Below, one piece after another: positions 10,050 through 21,341 of a DNA stretch of 64,000 bases. A program made the position numbers and the translations under genes. The DNA is from Agrostemma githago. Taxonomy: Eukaryota > Streptophyta > Magnoliopsida > Caryophyllales > Caryophyllaceae. The notes under the pieces were generated by a model. The model made no database searches. It had not been told where the DNA came from and worked only from the letters and a program-made list of their open reading frames with translations. The stretch spans positions 69,519,666 to 69,583,665 of the forward strand of contig OY288251.1 in assembly GCA_958450325.1 (NCBI GenBank). Direction: 5' to 3'. The first letter of the stretch is position 1. Each line of letters begins with the position of its first letter.

Positions 10050-13000
10050 ATGGAAGTCAAACACAACATATTTAGTGTTGTGATTATAGTAAGTATAACA
10101 GTGTTATTAGCATGGAAGGCAATGAAATCCTTATGGTTAAGGCCAAGGAAGATGGAGAAGTGCTTTAGGAGACAAGGGATTAAGGGTAACCCCTACACAC
10201 CATTCGTTGGGGACGTTATGGAGCTCCTCAAACGTACCAAAAGCTCAATGCTCACACCCATCAACTTCTCTGATGATCCTCTCCCTCGTGTTGTGTCCTT
10301 TGTTCATCATACTATTCAAACACATGGTATGTAATCAATCATATCATTTTAATTAACCCTCTACCCTCTTTTTTTGTATGGTTGTTAAGATCACTTGTGT
10401 TCCTGTATTTCTGGTTTGAAATCGAGATATCTGATTAAGTTATTACTCCTTTCGTCTCAAATTAAAATATTCTAACAAATACGGAGTAATATAAAAGGTA
10501 AGCAAATAATTGATGAGATGGAAAGAGTACTGGCTTAATTCTATGAGTGGTCCAAGTTCTCATGCCTCTTGCACTTATTATTAGCAAGTTTTGGCAACTA
10601 GCTACTCAATTATTATGTGGTCAATTCAATTAAAAGGATTTTGTCCTTCAAGTTTCATAAGATCTTTGGTACTCATCTTATTTTACTAACTCTCGTTTTC
10701 ATTTTAGTTAGCTCAACTTTAGAGTAAAATTATCGATACTCTATTCGGTCTTAAAACTTCTATCATCTCAGATTTTCAATAACTTTTGCTCCATAGAGTA
10801 TTATTTTTCTATTGATTGGGGTTACCTCGTAATTTTCACTTAACAAAAAAGTAAGTATGACTTTAAAAAAATATTTGCTTCATCTCGTTCAATTGTTTGT
10901 TTGTCTTTAATTAAAATATTTCTCACAATGAATATAAAAAACAAATAAATGAACCATACAAATGGAGTATGTACAAATGAGAGTCATTTATTGGAGCATC
11001 CACAATGTAGGGGAGAGTTACTTCCTCTTATTTTTTCACTCTCTTTATAATTTTGTGACACTTCATCCTCTCTTTCATCCACCTTATTTTCCATTATCTC
11101 CAATTCTCCATCTTCTTTCTCTTCTTCTCTTCTATTTTTTCTTCACAATGGAGAGATCCTCTTAATCACATTTGTTATTTAATTTATTTATAATTAATAT
11201 TATATATGAATCACATGTATTGTTATAATAATTTACAAAGTAATAATTTTAATTTATAAAAGACCATTTTATTATCAAAATTGAACAATTGCATGCACAT
11301 AATTTATTCTCTAAATAAGAAAGTGAGTCTACAAATATGTATGAAATAAGTCAAATACGCAAAGTTGTACTTTAAGTTTACTGAAGTTGAGAAAAAAAAA
11401 TTGTGGACTGATGTTCATTAAAATTATCGAATGGAAAAAAAATTAACAAATGTTTTAAAATGGAACACATAGTTAGCAAAATTTTAGAAGAAAAAAAAAG
11501 CATGCATATTGTAGCCTTGTAGGTATATACAAACATACAAAAATATACTCTTATTCATATTGTAGTATATGGAATATTAATTTTTCCAATTTTTAGAGTA
11601 GAATGAAAAAAATATATATATAATATACATGTCACTGATAAATTGAGTAATGGGCACAAGGGCCTATACTCTTATTTCTCTAAAATTGGATGTTCTCAAC
11701 TTCCTCTAAACAAGAGGATCCTCCTCATTGATCCCACAATGTGTAGAGGATGTTCTCTTAGAAGAGAGAATGATCCATTCTTTACCTTGTGGTTGCTGTT
11801 AAGTACTCTGTATTATGTCTAGAAATGTGGGTCACCTGAGTCTTTTAAGTTTGACTACAATGGTTTGGTACATTATTGGTCTTGAGTCTTAGTTTAGTTT
11901 TCACTTTAATCGAAAAGAATAGAACCTAGTAGAGAAATAAAGAATATCATAATTCCAAATGCGGAGTATCTCTTTTAACTTCCTAAGATCTTTCTGTTTG
12001 ATTATGTTAATCTCTCTCAAATGAATATTACTCCGTACGTATATAATATGAAGATCTTAAAAAGTTGGAGGAAATAAAATTTTTGGTATCACATCCATAA
12101 ATTCGTTTTCGGTCAATGTTGTATATGTATGGTGATGAATGACAGTTTTCTTTTAATTAAGCTTGAAAATCAACATGAATTTGTTTACAATTACATTTTT
12201 GATGACCTTTAATTAGACTTGATTGTGAAATACGTACAGGTAAAAATTGTTTTGCATGGATTGGTCCGGTACCGTGGTTGATCCTGTCCGATATCGACAA
12301 AATAAGAGAAATCCTAACAAATTATCAAGATTTTCGAAAGCCCGACAATGTGATGAACAAACTGCTAATGGTAGGCCTTTTCAGCAAAGAAGGTGATACA
12401 TGGGCCAAACACAGGGCTATTATCAACCCTGCATTCCGTATGGACAAGTTAAAGGTATAATAATTCCCATCCAAACATACCCGGCCTTTCATCCCTAACC
12501 CGAATATTTTGATTTGGTGTTCCCGACTTGACACGTGAACCGTCTGCCTGGCCTGAATTGACCTATGCGGCTTTAATGTTTCTTTTGGCTAATATTTTCT
12601 TAGGGTAGCCAAAATACTATCTGGACTCTCACTCTCCTTTATCTATTAATTTTCTTCCCCTTTGATGAGCAGAATGTGTGCCAAACGATGTACGAGAGTT
12701 GTAACATGATGATAGATTCATGGGAAGAAATAGTATCATCCAAAAACGGATCAAGTGAGATTGATGTGTCGCCTTACCTTGAGAATTTATCGGGCGATGT
12801 CATCTCTAGAGCCGCCTTTGGTAGTAGCTATGAACAGGGGAAAAAGATCTTCGATTTACAAAGAGAATATATCGAGTTAGCATTACTGGGTATGTTACCA
12901 AACTACATCCCTGGTTGGAGGTAATAATGTTTCTTTTTCCTACATATATACCAACATTGCAAATTATACTCTACAGTCTACACGCGTATTGTAATGTTAA

Positions 13001-13967
13001 CTAGTGATTAGTGATTCAAATTTAGGTATATACCAACAAAGAGTAATAGACGATTGAAAGCGATCATGAAAGAAATAGGAGAAACATTGACAAGGATGAT
13101 AGAGTCGAGGAAGGCGAAAATGGAGGGAGGTGGAAGCGCGAAGGATGACTTGTTAGGCGTGTTGTTGGAGTCGAACATGCGAGAAAGCAAGGAAAATGGA
13201 AATGAAAAGGAAAGAGGCCTAACAACAAGAGAGGTGGCTAAAGAGTGTCAACTATTTTACTTGGCTGGCTCTGAAACTACTTCCAGTTTGTTGGTTTGGA
13301 CTTTGATTTTGTTGAGCAAACATCCCGTTTGGCAAGAGCGCGCTAGAAGAGAAGTTTTCCTAGAATTTGGCAAGGATGGTCGACCCGACTTTGATGGTTT
13401 GAACCGTCTTAAAACCGTGAGTACAGTACCCTTTTCTTCTGCTCTTTGATATCCTGCTGAGTTTCAGCTTGAGTGTTCAGAGATGTTAGGAGCTGTCAGA
13501 ATTCGAACTCATGACCTTTGATCCTGTTTTTTTAGGTAACGATGATTTTACATGAGGTGCTGAGGCTGTACCCACCGGGTTATATACTAATGAGGAAAGT
13601 TTACGAAGACATACAGTTAAAAGAGCTACTGATTCCAGCAGGAACAGAAGTTCTTATCCCACTGTGTATTGTACATCAAGATTCTAGCCTTTGGGGTGCT
13701 GATTCCAAAGAATTCAACCCAGACAGATTCGCAGAAGGTGTTTCCGAGGTAACAAAAGGTCGACCCATGTACTTCCCATTCAGTATGGGTCCGCGCATTT
13801 GCGTTGGCAAGAATTTCGCCCTTTCTGAAGCCAAGCTCACGCTTGCCATGATTCTGCAACACTTCTCCTTTGAACTCTCGCCGACTTATGCTCATGCGCC
13901 CTATGCTATCATATCTACTAAGCCTCAGCATGGAGCTCAGTTGGTGTTAACTAAATTCACTTCTTGA
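10050..13967 (+). CDS. Cytochrome P450, CYP72A-type (copy 2)
   Basis: Five exons: 10050-10326, 12240-12454, 12673-12920, 13026-13416 and 13536-13967; all junctions GT-AG, 520 residues. Intron phases and exon lengths are the same as copy 1 (exons 2, 4 and 5 are 215, 391 and 432 bp in both), so the two are inverted duplicates. N-terminal anchor residues ~7-25, WAKHRAIINPAF, I-helix AGSETT, ExxR (E384-R387), FNPDRF and heme loop FSMGPRICVGKNFA with Cys465. No stop, frameshift or lost catalytic residue. Expected role: ER monooxygenase using NADPH-P450 reductase, specialised metabolism; substrate unknown. Intron 1 is 1.9 kb against 0.49 kb in copy 1 and contains MITE-like insertions. Copy 1 has one extra codon in exon 3. 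Confidence 0.94.
10446..10527. mobile_element. Small Stowaway-like MITE in intron 1 of CYP copy 2
   Basis: 82 bp between TA dinucleotides; ends CTCCTTTCGTCTCA and (reverse complement) CTCTTTCCATCTCA. It contains one TACGGAGTA motif. Confidence 0.5.
10991..11803. mobile_element. Putative PIF/Harbinger-type MITE in intron 1 of CYP copy 2
   Basis: The left end GGAGCATCCACAATGTAG and the reverse-complemented right end ACAGCAACCACAAGGTAA are imperfect inverted repeats, with TTA on both sides. The ~0.8 kb interior is AT-rich and non-coding. A second 'caca..atggagagatcctc' block inside suggests rearrangement or nesting. Confidence 0.4.
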
Positions 13968-14454
13968 AAGTTGAAAACTTGCCTGTACCGAGTACTGACT
14001 ACATACTATTCGGTTCATCCTTGCATTATAAGATCAGTAAGTCGTCTTAGCTAGCTAGTATCGTCTCATCTGATAAGTTGAGCCACGCACGCAAGTGTGA
14101 ATATGTCGTGTATTTTGATAATTATATCAATAATGCTAAAATGAACGAAGGAATGCGAATACTCACTCACCCAAGCCGGACACATCAATGGGTTGGATTC
14201 AGGTAGGGTTACTCGCGTCTGGTCCATTTTGCCAAGTCTAGTCGTATTCATATAAATGGACACGTGCCTTTACAACAACAGTCCAATCGTTCTTGTGATC
14301 CTGTCCAATTGAGATTTGAGGACGTACGCATGAGAGGCTGCGGTTGAAGGATGTGATATTCCAGCAGATACATCATACAAGCGTACGTAACCTGGATTAC
14401 CGGCCGGCCATTCAATATAATGCTGGACGTAACACATTGTACGTCCCATTCAGG
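13968..14454. other. Intergenic / 3' flank of CYP copy 2
   Basis: Probable 3' UTR at the left. No further gene seen. Confidence 0.4.
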
Positions 14455-14591
14455 TATCCGTCACTTTATTATAACGGGTCAAATACTAACCAATTATATA
14501 AAAAAGGCAACACCTACATTACTTTTGTAGTGTTTTATCTTTTTCTATGTAAACGGTTAGTATTTGACTCGTTATTAGAAAATGACAGATA
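14455..14591. mobile_element. Short hairpin-forming MITE
   Basis: 137 bp with ~35-bp terminal inverted repeats: left TCCGTCACTTTATTATAACG and GTCAAATACTAACC; right, reverse-complemented, TCTGTCATTTTCTAATAACG and GTCAAATACTAACC. Transcription would give a long stem. Confidence 0.65.
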
Positions 14592-15039
14592 ACTTCGTCA
14601 CAAACAAAAATTTGTGACGTGTATATGTATGTGTGTACGTGGACTCATCAAACGCTCATGTATCAACCACACTACGTCCAAATATGTATGAATAACGCAC
14701 ATGATATACATACAATTTTACAAATAGTACTCCGCCAATGATATCGATCAACCAAAAAAATATCCCGTACAATATACGTAGTAGATTATAGAAGTACGTA
14801 AGTACGTACATAAACGTGCTTATTTTAGTAAATTTTTCGTTCAATTTCTATCTTCACTTATTCTTGGTTGGGACATGTAAATTTTTTGTTCCATTTTAGT
14901 CATTGTTTTAATATTAAACAAATTCTTAAATAACCATACTTATTTACGTACAACAAATGTCACTATTATTTATACATTTAATATTAAATAAATACTTAAA
15001 CCTTATACGAAATAGGTGATATTTTCTTTAACCCAAATT

Positions 15040-15187
15040 CTTGGGAGAAACGGTCTCTCCATAAGTTATTGAGAGACGACTTGCTTGTGAGTACCACTTT
15101 ATAGTATTATTCGTACCTATTTTATTATTATATGCATCAGTGACAATTTTGTTTTGTACCTATTTTTATAATAAGTGTATCCCTTCA

Positions 15188-15232
<45 letters not shown>

Positions 15233-15332
15233 TTTTTTAGGTTAAATGTACCTATTTTTATTAGCTTTGGTATCATTGCTAGTAATGGTCACTCAATAAA
15301 TTTAAGAAAGACTTGTCTCTCAGTAGACCTAC
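15040..15332 (+). mobile_element. GGTCTCTC-family repeat, copy 1
   Basis: Begins TTCTTGGGAGAAACGGTCTC and ends near GACTTGTCTCTCAGTAGACC. The interior (GTACCACTTTATAGTATTAT, GACAATTTTGTTTTGTACCT, TACCTATTTTTATTAGC) is shared with ~62092-62325 (inverted) and ~62940-63652. Contains a ~40-bp (TA)n run at 15192-15231. It ends ~120 bp upstream of the decarboxylase start, so it lies in that promoter. Confidence 0.7.
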
Positions 15333-15384
15333 TCTTTCTTTAGGTTCTACCTGAACGAATAATTACGTATAATAGCAATTTGCC

Positions 15385-15390
15385 TATAAA
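15385..15390 (+). promoter_or_regulatory. Putative TATA box of the AAAD-like gene
   Basis: TATAAA 70 bp upstream of the ATG at 15455, which predicts a short 5' leader of about 40 nt. Confidence 0.5.
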
Positions 15391-15454
15391 TTCAACTTCA
15401 GAATTCAGTTATCTAATCATTAAGCATACACTAAACCTCCTATTATCATCAGTC

Positions 15455-17511
15455 ATGGATTTTAATCCATTAGACACAACCACATTGCACCATGACACAT
15501 CCAAAGCCATAGATTTCTTAGCCAATTATTACAAAAACCTCGAAAAATATCCGGTTCAATGTCAACTTGAACCGGGTTATCTTCGAGAGATGGTACCGGA
15601 TTCTGCTCCATTGTTACCGGAATCAGTCGACAAAATAATGGAAGATATAAACACGAAAATAGTGCCGGGCTTAACTCACTGGCAAAGCCCAAATTTCTTT
15701 GCTTACTTTATGGCAAATGCAAGCAATGCAGGATTATTGGGAGAGATACTTTGCTCAGGACTCAATGTGGCTGGTTTCACTTGGATTTCGTCACCCGCCG
15801 CCACTGAACTCGAGTCTATTGTCATGGATTGGATGGGGAAATTGTTGAACCTTCCTCAGGAATTCCTGTTTTCCGGTGGAGGAGGGGGCGTCATCCATGG
15901 TACGTACCTTAAACCGTGCACAAAATGTAAACGTATAGTAGTAGTTTGACCTGGTACGTCTGGTGTACCTGATAATTTCGCGTTTGTTGATTTTGTGAGA
16001 TGCAGGAAGTACGTGCGAGGCGCTAGTGTGCACTGTAGCAGCAGCAAGAGATGCAGCATTAGCCAAACATGGTTACGGAAAGATAACGAAGTTGGCTGTT
16101 TACTGTTCCAACCAAACCCATTTCTCGTTCCAAAAATCGGCTAAACTCGTCGGAATTCCTCCTCACAATATTAGGGTGCTCCCGACTTCGTCATCTGACG
16201 ACTTTGCATTATCGCCATTGCTTTTGAAGGCCGCCATTGAAGCTGATATCGGCCAGGGGTTGGTGCCGTTGTATGTCTGTGCGACTGTTGGCACCACCCC
16301 GTCTGCTTCTGTCGACCCTGTACATGGTTTGGGTCTAGTTGCTAGAGCTTATGGCGCTTGGCTTCATGTTGACGCGGCCTATGCAGGTATTCACGCCTTT
16401 TCTAAAAATCTATATATCTATGGAGTCAAGATACAGCGAGAACCACATGCTTGTTGAGAAATGTTAGAACCAAGCAAAACACAATAGAAAAGTGGTCCGG
16501 CCTTTGTTCTCCACCCGCCGGACCACTTTCTATGGTATTTTAACTGGCTCTCACGGTTCTCAACCAATGATGGTTTTCACAAATATCCAGATATATCTGT
16601 AACTAAAAGCCTAACAAATCTATTGCATTTCATTATTTCATGCTCATTGTATTCAAATCTAAAGTGCATAAGTATTTGTTTTTTCACATTTGTTGAGACG
16701 CATTTTATCCTATCAATATTTTTCATTTTGCATAAGCAAAATTTATAAAAATTGTTTATTGATAATGTACTTTGAAAGTCGAATTAAACCAGATCTTATC
16801 TGACTACAATTTATCTTATATTTCATTGAGAATATTGAAGATTTTCTTAATCACAATTTACTGTTGTACGCAGGAAGTGCTTGCATATGCCCTGAATATA
16901 GGCACTACTTGGACGGAGTAGAGCTGGCTGATTCCATCAGCATGAACCCACACAAATGGCTCCTCACAAACATGGACTGCTCATGCCTATGGCTCAAGAC
17001 CCCTAAAACATTAGTCGACTCACTTTCCACAAAACCCGAGATCTTACGAAACAAAGCTACCGACTTGGGGGACGTGATAGATTACAAGGACTGGCAAATT
17101 GCCCTTAGTCGCAGATTCCGAGCTCTTAAACTATGGATAGTAATCTCTCGACATGGTTCGGCTAATTTGATTGCTCATATAAGAAGCGACGTGGAGTTAG
17201 CCAAGTATTTCGAATCACTGATCAAGCAAGACAAGAGATTCGAATTAGTGGTGCCTCGGAAATTGTCTTTGGTTTGCTTTAGGCTAAGGCCGATTGGGGC
17301 CGATGCAAGTGGAAATGTGATGAACCAGAAGTTATTAGACGATATAAACTCGAGTGGTGAAGCTTACATGACTCATGCCATTTTAGGAGGTACCTTTGCC
17401 CTACGATGTGCCATTGGAGGAAGTTTAACGGGGAAGAATCACATCGATAAGCTTTGGAAACTTATTCAAGAGAAGGCTGCTAAGAGGTTGCGGGCTTATA
17501 CGATGCATTGA
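15455..17511 (+). CDS. Aromatic amino acid decarboxylase-like protein (TDC/TyDC family), catalytic Tyr replaced by Ile
   Basis: Three exons (15455-15899, 16006-16386, 16874-17511), GT-AG introns, 487 residues, normal for group II PLP-dependent plant AAADs. Visible hallmarks: HWQSPNFFAYF, ISSPAATELE, NQTHFSF with the ring-stacking His187, HVDAAYAGSACICPEYRHY, and NPHKW with the PLP lysine Lys303. Family enzymes decarboxylate Trp, Tyr or Dopa in the cytosol; aldehyde-synthase members instead make arylacetaldehydes. The catalytic-loop tyrosine (Tyr348 of Catharanthus TDC, 29 residues after the PLP lysine) is Ile332 here (ATC at 17041-17043, context KPEILRN). Tyr-to-Phe at this site is the known decarboxylase-to-aldehyde-synthase switch; Ile also lacks the hydroxyl, so canonical decarboxylation is doubtful. 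Overall it looks nearer to TDC than TyDC, but the substrate cannot be called. The frame is intact, arguing against a simple pseudogene. Confidence 0.92.
16642..16860. mobile_element. Stowaway-like MITE, family A copy 3, truncated, in AAAD intron 2
   Basis: Matches family A over TATTCAAATCTAAAGTGCAT, CACATTTGTTGAGACGC, CTATCAATATTTTTCATTTT and TTTCATTGAGAATATTGAAG, but the right terminal repeat is missing. The homology runs to within ~15-30 bp of the exon 3 acceptor, so the 3' end of the intron may be MITE-derived. Confidence 0.6.
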
Positions 17512-18225
17512 GCCCATTGATGGAAGTTAAAGGCCCCAAATTCAACCTCTCGATATATATTTAATTTTATAGATCGGAAATAAAGCATCAGAATCAAGTA
17601 TTCGGAATGTAAACTACTAGTCCCTTCATTGTTCATTCAAAGATTGAAACCGGATTACTCGATTGAGACCGGTTTACTCCTCCAGCTCTTTAATTTAATG
17701 ATATGTAAGATGCAAGTCATCAAAAGATAAAATAAAAGGCATTATCAGTGTAAAGTAACTTTAAAAAAGTGTGAAACTTAATCAACACACAAGGATCACA
17801 CCATCTTCAAACAATAAGTCCCTGGTCACCTTGTGACGGAATATCTATCACAAACTTGGTCAAATATCTCCCCACATCGGCCACATGGGTAGCCATGTTC
17901 GACCAGTTGCAAGTTTATAAAGGATATGCTCGTCAAATTTGTGATCTTAAAATGACAAGCACAGAAAACACAAACAAATGTACCAAGTTATGTCATACTC
18001 GTATGTTTTACAAAACTGTGGGAATGCCAGAATGGCTTAAGTTTACAAACAAGCCGGCTTATATTACACTAATACTATCAAGAGGGTGCTCCGAACAGCC
18101 ACTACACGATACTACAAGTTTACAAGTACGGAGTACTAAATAGAAGACACCCATCTCAGTTATACAATCTAAGGAAGTCGTGTCATACGTGTTCGAGTAA
18201 AGATACGAATCATACTTTGGTTTGG
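17512..18225. other. Intergenic between convergent AAAD-like and RING genes
   Basis: Should hold the 3' UTRs of both genes. No further gene seen. Confidence 0.4.
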
Positions 18226-20417
18226 TTAAGAGCTGGATATAATACAAGAACGACAATATGGGCATTCCCCGCAAGTCTGAATCCATGGATACAAACATAA
18301 AGTATGATATATATGACCACATGGTAAACTAACCAGTTCGTTACCTTCATCGAAGTTCTCCAAACATATACTGCATTCCTTTGAAGAATTGGGCATTGAG
18401 CAACTTGTAGTAGTCTGGTCCTGTATAAAAACCTCGTGGTGTAGCTGGGCGAGAGTTTCTTTTGAGAGTCCTAGGGGTTTCTTATTTGTTTCTTCCGTAG
18501 GGGATTGAGTCGGAATGGAATTAGCAGTTGAAGGCTCTTGGAAACCACTGGTTTCCCAATCAGCATCAACTACCCAAAAGTCGTCGCAGAGGAAATCTGG
18601 TGATGGTGATGGTGGTGGTGATGGTTCCCTTCTATGCCTACATTCAGAAATGGAAGCAGCTCAATTAGAACTTTTACTGGTTGACTGAAACAAAATGAAC
18701 TTATTGGGCTGAACTGGAATGAAGTGAAGTGAACTATAAAGTGAGTGAGCTCAGAAGTAGTCCCACATTACGACTTGAAGAATAGCAGGGAAGTCTCAAG
18801 TGCACGTTTTGTAAGACATAATCACGCAAGAACCGTTATGATCTAATGAGATCTTTAGTTGGTCTAGTAGTAGAAACGAGAGTTACTTCTACTCATTTGA
18901 CTTCCAAGGCCATGCCCAAGTCCAACAGTACAACGAGACACTCAAGGATAAGGGACATTTGACCATTGGGAACTAGCATGAAAACAATCGAGCGAAGGGT
19001 ATATGAAGCATATAGTGAGAATCTTCATGATAATAAGCGCGTATAAGGGACATAACCAATTTACCATTGTTTAACTAAGCACGTCATGGATGTAATCAAC
19101 CACACTATCTTCGTGCTTCATTATCCAACTTATTCGTAGTAAACAGGATCCCAATAAATTGTACGGAGTAATCGGGATTAACAGCTATGAAAGAAGCCCT
19201 AGTATTTGTGAAAGACCTAATTACGAACCTGGATCCGGAAACAGAAACGCTTCTTAATCTTTGAAGAAGCCTTTCTTTAGCAAGCAACACAGGACCTGGA
19301 AGCCTGTTGGTTCTAGGAAATCTTCGACTTATATCCCGCACAGTTTCTCCATTGTTGACTTCTCGTGAGGAAGACTCGCCACTGCATTCTCTCAGCTGCA
19401 GCTCACTTTCCTGGATGTCAACATATGAAGCCACAAACACGTCACCACTATGAAATCCTACTAGAAAATATCGTCACAGATTACTCACACAGTTACAACC
19501 AATCTTGTATACACAAAGGGAATCGGTTCAAAGGTAAGGATTACGCTTCTACAAAGATTATAAACCAGAAGCATTGCCACCATTACTAGATCAAAATACC
19601 TCAACATCATTATCATCCAGTTTATCAGGAAACTTATGGTTCAGTGATTAAAATATCGGCTGTAATTATCAGCCCAATTTTCAAACAGCAAAGTGAAAAT
19701 CATAACCAACCAGATCAATTGCTCAATTAATCCTCACACCCATTTTCGAAACAATTAAACTATCACACCCAATTCATCAACTAATTAGGCAACACGGTTT
19801 CGAAACGGACAAACGGTCCCTTTCTATAAAAAGATCCATCATTTATCAATCAATAACAAAAGAATTGTCTTTTCACATACAGGATTAGAGTACTATCTCA
19901 CCCGTGAAACACGTGAGACCGTCTTAATCGATCATTTGTATTAGGCGAATAGTATCTACAAACATCGTAATCACCAGCTAATCATGATGATCACACCAAT
20001 TATCAAAAATCAATCAAATAATCGCACAAAATACATCAACAAATTCGATTAACCAATCCATACCCACAAACATCATAATCATACGGACAGATAAAAAATC
20101 AAAATCAACCAGAACGCTCGAATCAATCAAATACATATCAACAAACACAATAATCATTAAAAATCACGAACCGGGGTGGGAGGGAGAAAGGAGGGGTGAG
20201 GAAGCGAGGGAATGCGATCGGAGTCGTCTAGAAAGGAGTGACGGCGGCGATGACGGAGGGGATCAGCGGTGATACGGCGGCGGTGGTGATGGTGATGGTG
20301 ATGGTGGGTGGAATTGGTAGGGTTTGGTTCAGGCGTCGAGGAGGAAGAAGAAGGGAGGTGGAAGGTTCGAGAAGAACGAGAAGATCGGCCATAGAAGAAG
20401 ACGGAAGAACCTGGCAT
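18226..20417 (-). CDS. RHY1A: RING-H2 E3 ubiquitin ligase, RHY1A-like
   Basis: Three exons (20168-20417, 19229-19457, 18226-18637) give 296 residues in one frame with GT-AG introns. The C-terminal RING-H2 is complete: C248-x2-C251-x14-C266-x-H268-x2-H271-x2-C274-x10-C285-x2-C288, including WIQTCGECPYC. The middle block NRLPGPVLLAKERLLQRLR and the segment LSKETLAQLHHEVF are what I recall from Arabidopsis RHY1A, and the His-rich N-terminal stretch with eight consecutive His is also typical. RING-H2 proteins recruit a ubiquitin-charged E2 and give target specificity; the target is unknown, and RHY1A-type ligases are cytosolic/nuclear as far as known. The exon 1-2 junction is the least certain: I used donor C|GTGATT and acceptor TAG|GATTTC, which keeps PVRFHSGDV in frame; CCG|GTTCGT to CAG|GAAAGT is an alternative that drops about 16 residues. 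Confidence 0.88.
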
Positions 20418-20639
20418 AGAAGAAGAAAGTGACACCAGATATCTTTTTACCGAAGCGGTAATGAAAGATGGAGAGAGGAATACAGAGAAGGGGATGGGAT
20501 TGGAGATATTTTGGGGGTGAAAACTGAAAATGAAATTTACCTTTTCAGCACTTGATATCTTTGTTTCAACGTCCTCCAGCTCCACCTTACGGAAATATTT
20601 GTCGGGAGGGGAATCGAATCTTACCGAGCATCTAATCAT
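20418..20639. promoter_or_regulatory. 5' leader/promoter-proximal region of the RHY1A-like gene
   Basis: Minus-strand promoter-proximal DNA. The reading frame is open upstream of the chosen ATG but has no family resemblance, so I treat it as leader. Probably contains the transcription start. Confidence 0.35.
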
Positions 20640-20935
20640 AGGGCATGTTTGGTTTACCATAGAAAGATAGAGTTATTGAAAAACTTAAATTCACGTGAAT
20701 TTATATTTTATGGGAATTACAAAAATATTGTTTGGTTGTCATGCGACAAAATAACTTCATGCGAAAAGTTCTACACACCAAGGGGGCTTGGTGAGAAACT
20801 TCCCCATTATGAAGGAAGTGACAATTCCTGGGAATTGACAATTTTCGGGAAGTGGGCAACCAAACAGCATCTCAATTTATCCATTTATGGGAAGTTCTAC
20901 TTCACATGATTTAAGAGGACAAACAAACGACCCCT
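20640..20935. mobile_element. hAT-like MITE upstream of the RHY1A-like gene (296 bp)
   Basis: Ends AGGGCATGTTTGGTTTACC and (reverse complement) AGGGGTCGTTTGTTTGTCC are imperfect inverted repeats. A perfect 7-bp duplication TAATCAT flanks it (20633-20639 and 20936-20942), or 8 bp with one mismatch. It lies ~220 bp upstream of the start codon. Confidence 0.7.
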
Positions 20936-20942
20936 TAATCAT

Positions 20943-21341
20943 TGGACTAAAACATATCATATACGGAGTAACAGACGTACGGTGAGTATCAATATGGAGT
21001 AACACTCTTGTTCGATCATCCTCATAACTATTGAGATGCGATTAAGAAAAAATCTTTATTTCAACATCATTGTCACTTATCCTATATTCCTATCCCATTA
21101 TCCTCAATTATCACTCGTTTTTTATCTCTTTAATAACAACATTTTTCCTCTTTATCTCTTTTTCGTCCTCCTCTCTCAAAGGCAATTGACGCAAGATGAA
21201 AAAATACTTGTTGGATTTAAACTAGTTAGAAATGACATCTTTTAATATTGAGCATTTGACTCTATTCATCTTCATTCACGACCTTCACTAGGCACGTCAA
21301 TACGACATCGATGTGTAAGAGTATGACCTTTAAATTCTATA
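20943..21341. other. Intergenic
   Basis: No gene seen; AT-rich, with one TACGGAGTA motif near 20962. Confidence 0.4.

Noticed and set aside
20157..20660. 167-residue minus-strand frame as a longer N-terminus of the RING protein
   Set aside because: Residues before MPGSSVFF have no family resemblance and reach into the hAT-like MITE; it is an open leader.
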